52,634 nucleotides of DNA, taken from positions 1 to 52,634 of the forward strand of contig JAIXXG010000019.1 of the NCBI GenBank assembly GCA_027490915.1, in the 5' to 3' direction. Within the stretch, counting starts at the first letter, position 1, and every line of letters begins with the position of its first letter. Below are positions 51,043 through 52,634 of the stretch, one piece after another. Origin of the DNA: Microbacteriaceae bacterium (GTDB lineage Bacteria > Actinomycetota > Actinomycetes > Actinomycetales > Microbacteriaceae). Made by a program: the position numbers and the translations under genes. The notes below the pieces were generated by a model. That model searched no databases. It was not told the origin of the DNA and saw only the letters and a program-made list of their open reading frames with translations.

Positions 51043-51259
51043 GCACGTCGTGCTTGCGGTACCCGGTCGGCTTTGGACTCAGGGCCGGCTGGGTGCCGCG
51101 ATGCGGCCGTACGCTTATCCGACGGGCTGAGCCACGCACGCCAACCCGGTCGACGCCGCGGCAGGCCTCGACCTCCTGCCCGAGGGCACACCGCACCCAC
51201 CGGGGTGGCTCAAGGTCGAGCAGTTCTTGCTGACCGACCGGCAACTGTCGACTGCCTGA
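51043..51259 (+). pseudogene. Possible remnant of an unidentified gene
   Basis: One frame of this 300-bp gap reads like protein: TDEHVVLAVPGRLWTQGRLGAAMRPYAYPTG, an in-frame TGA at 51128-51130, then ATHANPVDAAAGLDLLPEGTPHPPGWLKVEQFLLTDRQLSTA and a stop at 51257-51259. There is no clear start. The composition looks like real protein on both sides of the stop, suggesting a decayed or truncated gene downstream of the MFS gene. I do not recognise the family. The stretch 51260-51343 holds the hairpin described separately and no gene. Confidence 0.3.
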
Positions 51260-51285
51260 AGCCTTGTGGGAACATCACCACACTT

Positions 51286-51333
51286 CTATCGTGCAAATCG
51301 AAGAACTCTTGTTTCTTCAGATCAGCACGATAG
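51286..51333 (+). promoter_or_regulatory. Nested hairpin in the leader of the lipoprotein gene
   Basis: Perfect 9-bp outer stem CTATCGTGC (51286-51294) / GCACGATAG (51325-51333), with an inner GAAGAA / TTCTTC stem. It lies in an unusually A/T-rich stretch and ends 10 nt before ATG 51344, next to the ribosome-binding region. Could be a regulator site or an RNA structure. Confidence 0.45.
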
Positions 51334-51343
51334 GCAGGCGGTG

Positions 51344-51835
51344 ATGGTCAGTCGTTCTCCTCGCGCCTTAGCGTCGGCCGGTGCAGCCGTCGTCGTGTCG
51401 GCGGCAATGATGGCCGCGTGTGCCAGCCCGCTCGACGGTGGACCGTCGGAGCCCTCCTCGGTTTCCGACACGCAATCGAGTGCTCTCGCTGATGGGGTGA
51501 TCAGCGCCGACGAGTACGAGGAGGCGTTCTCCCGCTATCGCAGCTGCCTGGAAGGCGCAGGATACGCACTCGTCATGCAGGGCACTGAGAATCAGAGCTA
51601 CCAGTTCGGAATTCCCGCTGAAGCCGTGGAGAGCGGGGTCGACGCGCGGTGCTACGAGCGGGAGTTCCGGCAGGTCGACATTCTCTGGCAGTTGTCGCAC
51701 CAAGACACTTCCGAGGCGACCGAGGCCATGAGGGAATGCCTACGGGCGGTGGGGATCGAGCCGGAGCGAGATACCGAGACAGTAGCTCGACAACTGGCCG
51801 AGGCCGGAATCTCCATCGAGAACTGCGTTCCCTAA
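51344..51835 (+). CDS. Small secreted lipoprotein, family unknown
   Basis: 163 residues. A signal peptide (MVSRSPRALASAGAAVVVSAAMMAAC) ends in a lipobox-like M-A-A-C, followed by a Ser/Pro-rich linker. The mature domain is acidic and helical, with SADEYEEAFSRYRSCLEGAGYALVM and a C-terminal TSEATEAMRECLRAVGIEPERDTETVARQLAEAGISIENCVP, and four cysteines after the linker (RSC, ARC, REC, ENC) that could form two disulfides. I do not recognise the family. ATG 51344 follows GGCAGGCGG. Confidence 0.7.
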   Translation: MVSRSPRALASAGAAVVVSAAMMAACASPLDGGPSEPSSVSDTQSSALADGVISADEYEEAFSRYRSCLEGAGYALVMQGTENQSYQFGIPAEAVESGVDARCYEREFRQVDILWQLSHQDTSEATEAMRECLRAVGIEPERDTETVARQLAEAGISIENCVP

Positions 51836-51911
51836 CGGTTACGACCGTGCTGCTCGCGGACGATCGGCCGCTGACCGTCGGCACGACGGAGGCGCCCGCT
51901 ACGCTCGCGGC

Positions 51912-52634
51912 ATGACCACCCCGCCTGCGACTGACGCCGTGCTGCAGTGGATGCTCGAGACCGACCCGGCGCTGCGCTGGCAGGTCGAGCGCGATCTGCT
52001 CGATGAGCCGTCCGCCGTGTGGGAGGCGACGCGCACCCGCGTCGCGACCGAGGGCATGGGCGCGCGCCTGCTCGCGCACCAGGATGCCGACGGGCAGTGG
52101 GCGGGCGGCGCGTACTTTCCGGCCGACTTCGACTGGGACAGCGAGGAGGCCAACGACGGCCAGCCCTGGACGGCCACGACCTGGTCGCTGAACACCCTGC
52201 GCGAGTGGGGGCTCGACGCGGCGGCGCTCGCCGGTACTGCGGGGAAGCTCGCCGCGAATGCGCGCTGGGAGTACGACGACCTGCCCTACTGGGGCGGCGA
52301 GGTCGACGCCTGCATCAACGGCTTCACCCTCGCCAACGGCGCCTGGCTCGGCAGCGCGAGCCCGCGCGATGCGGCTGCGGCCGACGTCTCCGCGATCGCG
52401 CGCTGGTTCGCCGAGCACCAGCTGCCCGACGGCGGCTGGAACTGCGAGTGGGTCGAGGGCTCGGTGCGGTCGAGCTTCCACTCGACGCTCAACGCGCTGA
52501 AGGGCATCCTCGATTGGGAGATCCGCACCGGCGACGACAGCCTGCGCGCGGTGCGACACGGCGCAGGAGTACCTGCTGAGCCGACGGATGCTCTACCGCG
52601 CCTCGACCGGCGAGCACGTCGGCCCGTGGGTCGA
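51912..52634 (+). CDS. Squalene-cyclase/prenyltransferase-like toroid protein, 3'-partial, apparent frameshift
   Basis: It begins MTTPPATDAVLQWMLETDPALRWQVERDLLD, with QDADGQWAGGAYFPADFDWDSEEANDGQPWTATTWSLNTLREWGLD, YDDLPYWGGEVDACINGFTLANGAWLG and HQLPDGGWNCEWVEGSVRSSFHSTLNALKGILDWE: repeats with QxxDGxW and GGW motifs of the alpha/alpha-barrel terpenoid-cyclase/prenyltransferase fold. The frame breaks at about 52551-52560; the continuation (AQEYLLSRRMLYRASTGEHVGPWV) lies in another frame, as if 2 nt of a CG repeat were missing. The window ends before the stop. ATG 51912 has TACGCT (51900-51905) 6 nt upstream. Real function unknown; many actinobacterial homologues lack a terpenoid context. 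Confidence 0.75.
   Translation, partial: MTTPPATDAVLQWMLETDPALRWQVERDLLDEPSAVWEATRTRVATEGMGARLLAHQDADGQWAGGAYFPADFDWDSEEANDGQPWTATTWSLNTLREWGLDAAALAGTAGKLAANARWEYDDLPYWGGEVDACINGFTLANGAWLGSASPRDAAAADVSAIARWFAEHQLPDGGWNCEWVEGSVRSSFHSTLNALKGILDWEIRTGDDSLRAVRHGAGVPAEPTDALPRLDRRARRPVGR

Noticed and set aside
51128-51130. In-frame TGA as a selenocysteine codon
   Set aside because: No start codon context, no visible selenocysteine insertion element, and a decayed gene is a simpler explanation.

Overview
The window is a very GC-rich actinobacterial chromosome segment. I infer Microbacteriaceae or a close relative, for three reasons: dense coding with strong G/C third positions, the block mscL / fmdB / 5-formyl-THF cyclo-ligase / galU / GNAT, and many genes that begin 6-8 nt after a TANNNT hexamer, as expected for leaderless mRNAs. 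No phage, insertion sequence or CRISPR is visible.

Left part (1-15.8 kb) is mostly core genes: the end of a Leu/Phe/Val-dehydrogenase-like gene, a DMT-family transporter, an RlmA-type rRNA methyltransferase, an aldo/keto reductase, a two-component pair, a coiled-coil membrane protein divergent from a giant helicase-like protein whose Walker A lysine is an alanine, a 56-residue gene, mscL, fmdB, 5-FCL, galU, an acetyltransferase and two membrane proteins.

Middle part (15.8-48.7 kb) is an accessory carbohydrate/glycoside region. It has (i) lacI-1 followed by ThuA, Gfo/Idh/MocA and L-fucose-isomerase-like genes; (ii) a 13-gene minus-strand operon running from a solute-binding lipoprotein (37364) to an alpha-galactosidase (20436): CUT1-type permeases, a lyase-like toroid protein, a HEAT-repeat protein, a nitrilase-superfamily enzyme, GH116, two Gfo/Idh/MocA proteins (one lacking the usual motifs), a GH95/DUF5703-like hydrolase, a paired SMR transporter and GH36. 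Ten successive junctions in it are 4-nt stop/start overlaps; (iii) a divergent plus-strand operon of Gfo/Idh/MocA, DUF993, a TIM-barrel isomerase and lacI-2; (iv) a minus-strand set of CaiB CoA-transferase, a solute-binding-fold protein with no signal peptide, MaoC, lacI-3, a fuconolactonase-type amidohydrolase and an SDR; (v) one more Gfo/Idh/MocA. All glycosidases lack signal peptides, so I infer import of intact small glycosides, cytoplasmic cleavage, and oxidoreductive/isomerase/lactonase processing of the sugars, possibly with a CoA-dependent branch for an acid or aglycone. The substrate is not readable from sequence.

Right part (48.8-52.6 kb): tRNA-Ala(CGC), a MarR/MFS pair with interlocked divergent promoters, a gene remnant, a small lipoprotein and the frameshifted start of a squalene-cyclase-like toroid protein that runs off the window. 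LacI-type palindromes can be matched tentatively to the three LacI proteins.
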